Positions 7,215 to 8,750 of a stretch of 8,750 bases of DNA are shown piece after piece. Under the pieces are notes generated by a model. The model saw only the letters and a program-made list of their open reading frames with translations. It was not told the origin of the DNA and did not search any database. The position numbers and the translations under genes were made by a program. Source of the stretch: Gemmatimonadota bacterium (GTDB taxonomy: Bacteria; Gemmatimonadota; Gemmatimonadetes; Gemmatimonadales; Gemmatimonadaceae); assembly GCA_003131365.1 (NCBI GenBank), contig PKVB01000055.1:1-8750 (forward strand), read 5' to 3'. The first letter of the stretch is position 1. Each line of letters starts with the position of its first letter.

Positions 7215-7637
7215 ATGTTATTCTTTCGCACTTCTTCCCCTCGCCAGCTGAGCCTCGGGCTTGCGGCACTCCGTGTCGCCGTTGCAACGATCTTCATCAA
7301 ACACGGGGCGCAGAAGTTGTTCGTCTTTGGTTTCTCCGGCGTTACGGGCGCGTTCACGCAGATGGGCGTCCCGTTCCCCGGCGTGGCGGGACCGTTCATC
7401 GCGCTGCTCGAGTTCTTCGGCGGCATTACTCTCGTAATAGGCCTCCTCACCCGTCTGATCGCGCTCGGCTTCGTGTGCGACATGCTCGGTGCCATCCTCT
7501 TAGTGCAGCTCAAGAGCGGGTTTTCGCATTATGAGCTCGAATTCCTGCTCCTCGGGTCGAGCCTCGCTCTTGTCCTTACGGGAGCCGGCGAGTTCTCCGT
7601 CGACGCGCTGCTTGGTCGTCGTGACGCGAAAGATTGA
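7215..7637 (+). CDS. DoxX family integral membrane protein
   Basis: A 140-residue protein with four predicted membrane helices (about 12-29, 57-78, 81-97, 107-124), the standard DoxX layout. Family marks are the HGAQKLF motif after helix 1 (30-36), the FPG turn before helix 2, ExxGG with E66, and the short loop between helices 3 and 4. DoxX relatives include the DoxD subunit of archaeal thiosulfate:quinone oxidoreductase and mycobacterial DoxX, which works with superoxide dismutase, but most members have no proven activity; a role in quinone-linked redox or oxidative stress is inference. A strong ribosome site precedes the ATG. Only 6 bases separate its stop from the diheme cytochrome c start, so the two genes almost certainly share a transcript, which supports an electron-transfer role. 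Confidence 0.92.
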   Translation: MLFFRTSSPRQLSLGLAALRVAVATIFIKHGAQKLFVFGFSGVTGAFTQMGVPFPGVAGPFIALLEFFGGITLVIGLLTRLIALGFVCDMLGAILLVQLKSGFSHYELEFLLLGSSLALVLTGAGEFSVDALLGRRDAKD

Positions 7638-7643
7638 CTTCGC

Positions 7644-8696
7644 GTGAGGAACCCAAGCGAGGAAGAAAGCATCCTCCGACAGCTTGACGGAGCGATTCGT
7701 CAGTCGCGTGCCGCCAAGTTACCAGCCGCGCCGTTACTGCCGATAATCATCGCTGTCTTTACGGTCGCTCTTGCCGTCTTCCAGGAGCCAGCCGATGTGC
7801 CGCCATGGGCTTTCCCCGGCAGCCCTAAGGATTCCGGGGTCGTCGATAGCACGCGGTTGAATCGCGTCCCCAACAGCAGGGCGCGGTTCACGCTGCGCCA
7901 AGCCATCGATCGATTCGCGCCCCCGGAGTGGCATCCGAGCGGACATCCGCCGATGCCGGATGTTGTTGCGCATGGGCGGAAGCAGGATCTCTTTGCATGC
8001 GCCTACTGTCATCTGCCGAACGGAGCGGGAAGACCAGAGAACGTAGCGCTTGCCGGCTTGCCCGAGGGCTACATCATCGCACAGCTGGCGGACTTTCGCA
8101 GTTCTGCCCGACGAAATCCTCTGCCCGGCTGGATCCCTGGCAACAGCATGCACACCGTCGCCATGAGTGCCACGGAAGCAGACGTCGCCTCCGCCGCGCG
8201 CTACTTTTCGGGGCTGCGATTTACGCCACAAGTTCGAGTGATCGAGGCGGCACGCATTCCACGCATGCGCGAGGCCGCATTCGTCTACGCGCGCATCCCG
8301 GGGAAGGGAACCGAGCCGATCGGCAACCGGATCGTTGAGGGTCCACCTGATTTCGAACGCCACGAGCTCCGCGACGACGCCATGATCTATGTCGCCTACG
8401 TTCCGCCGGGGAGCATCAAGCGTGGCCGCTCTATCGCGACGAAAGGCACCGACGGGCTCGCCACCGCTTGCATAACGTGTCACGGCAAAAACCTGCTCGG
8501 CATAGGCCTCGTTCCGCCGCTCGCCGGCCGCTATCCCACGTACCTCTTCCGCCAGCTCCTCGCCTTCAAGACTGGTGCACGGTCCACGGCCTCTTCGCAG
8601 CCGATGTGGCCCGTGGTGGCTCGGATGTCAGTCGAGGACATGATCGCGGTATCCGCCTATGCCGCTACGCTCGTCCCAGCTTGTCGGTCTCGATAG
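7644..8696 (+). CDS. Membrane-anchored diheme cytochrome c
   Basis: A 350-residue c-type cytochrome. The N-terminus is hydrophilic, followed by a hydrophobic segment (about 28-46, LPIIIAVFTVALAVF) that acts as an uncleaved anchor or late signal peptide and puts the rest in the periplasm. There are two class I cytochrome c domains: CAYCH at 119-123 and CITCH at 276-280 bind heme, with likely axial Met ligands at M169 or M174 in the first domain and M321 in the second. Each CxxCH is followed by the cytochrome c4/c553-like pattern (LPEGYIIAQLADFRSSARR and YPTYLFRQLLAFKTGAR). A linker of about 75 residues with IPGKGTEPIGNRIVEGPPD separates the domains. The start is GTG with only a weak AAAG upstream; translation may be coupled to DoxX. 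It probably passes electrons to or from a quinone- or oxidase-linked partner; the partner is not identified. Confidence 0.9.
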   Translation: MRNPSEEESILRQLDGAIRQSRAAKLPAAPLLPIIIAVFTVALAVFQEPADVPPWAFPGSPKDSGVVDSTRLNRVPNSRARFTLRQAIDRFAPPEWHPSGHPPMPDVVAHGRKQDLFACAYCHLPNGAGRPENVALAGLPEGYIIAQLADFRSSARRNPLPGWIPGNSMHTVAMSATEADVASAARYFSGLRFTPQVRVIEAARIPRMREAAFVYARIPGKGTEPIGNRIVEGPPDFERHELRDDAMIYVAYVPPGSIKRGRSIATKGTDGLATACITCHGKNLLGIGLVPPLAGRYPTYLFRQLLAFKTGARSTASSQPMWPVVARMSVEDMIAVSAYAATLVPACRSR

Positions 8697-8750
8697 CCGC
8701 CGCCTGCGGGGGGGACCTCACGTCCATTGCACGAGATAGTCGGGCAGGTT

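Noticed and set aside
7734..8483. 249-codon open frame on the minus strand inside the cytochrome gene
   Set aside because: The + strand holds two CxxCH motifs in proper context; the minus translation has no recognisable features.
8697..8717. GC-rich stretch with a run of seven G and a 4-base stem after the cytochrome gene
   Set aside because: The stem is too short and no T run follows; not a supportable terminator.
8718..8750. Minus-strand reading NLPDYLVQWT ending at TGA, possibly the end of a convergent gene
   Set aside because: Ten codons at the window edge are too few to support a gene; the following sequence would decide.

Overview
The window is GC-rich bacterial DNA with every recognisable gene on the + strand. 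A Hanks-type serine/threonine kinase with a TolB-like/TPR exterior, a PD40 beta-propeller lipoprotein, a secreted-type GH78 rhamnosidase and a DoxX/diheme cytochrome c pair together suggest a soil or sediment Gemmatimonadota-like (or Acidobacteriota-like) chromosome. This placement is inference from gene style; there is no rRNA or marker gene. I found no tRNA, rRNA, CRISPR array, transposase or integrase.

Positions 1-1000 form a mosaic of small units: a complete YbjQ/UPF0145 protein (40-363), the first 16 codons of a DHFR/RibD-type reductase (385-432) joined directly to the C-terminal tail of an unidentified protein (434-526), an attC-like half site over that tail's stop codon (511-537), a small two-helix membrane protein (544-771) and a possible VOC/glyoxalase C-terminal remnant (772-942). 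It looks like an eroded gene-cassette region.

Positions 1027-3642 encode a large membrane receptor-like kinase whose normal N-terminus has no ATG in frame. The best start is CTG 1027 behind AAGGA; the alternative is a one-base deletion after ATG 1019. A PD40 beta-propeller lipoprotein follows (3763-4722). After its TAG stop, in the same frame, comes a signal-peptide-like stretch without a standard start (4726-4818) that runs into an alpha-L-rhamnosidase of family GH78 (4819-7128).

Positions 7215-8696 hold a tight two-gene unit: a DoxX-family four-helix membrane protein with a clear ribosome site and, 6 bases later, a membrane-anchored diheme cytochrome c. This is probably an envelope electron-transfer module. 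The last 54 bases contain no supported gene. The kinase, lipoprotein and rhamnosidase share strand and an envelope theme, but nothing in the sequence shows that they act in one pathway. I did not find a demonstrable new system; the eroded cassette region and the two genes with missing start codons are the parts most worth following up.
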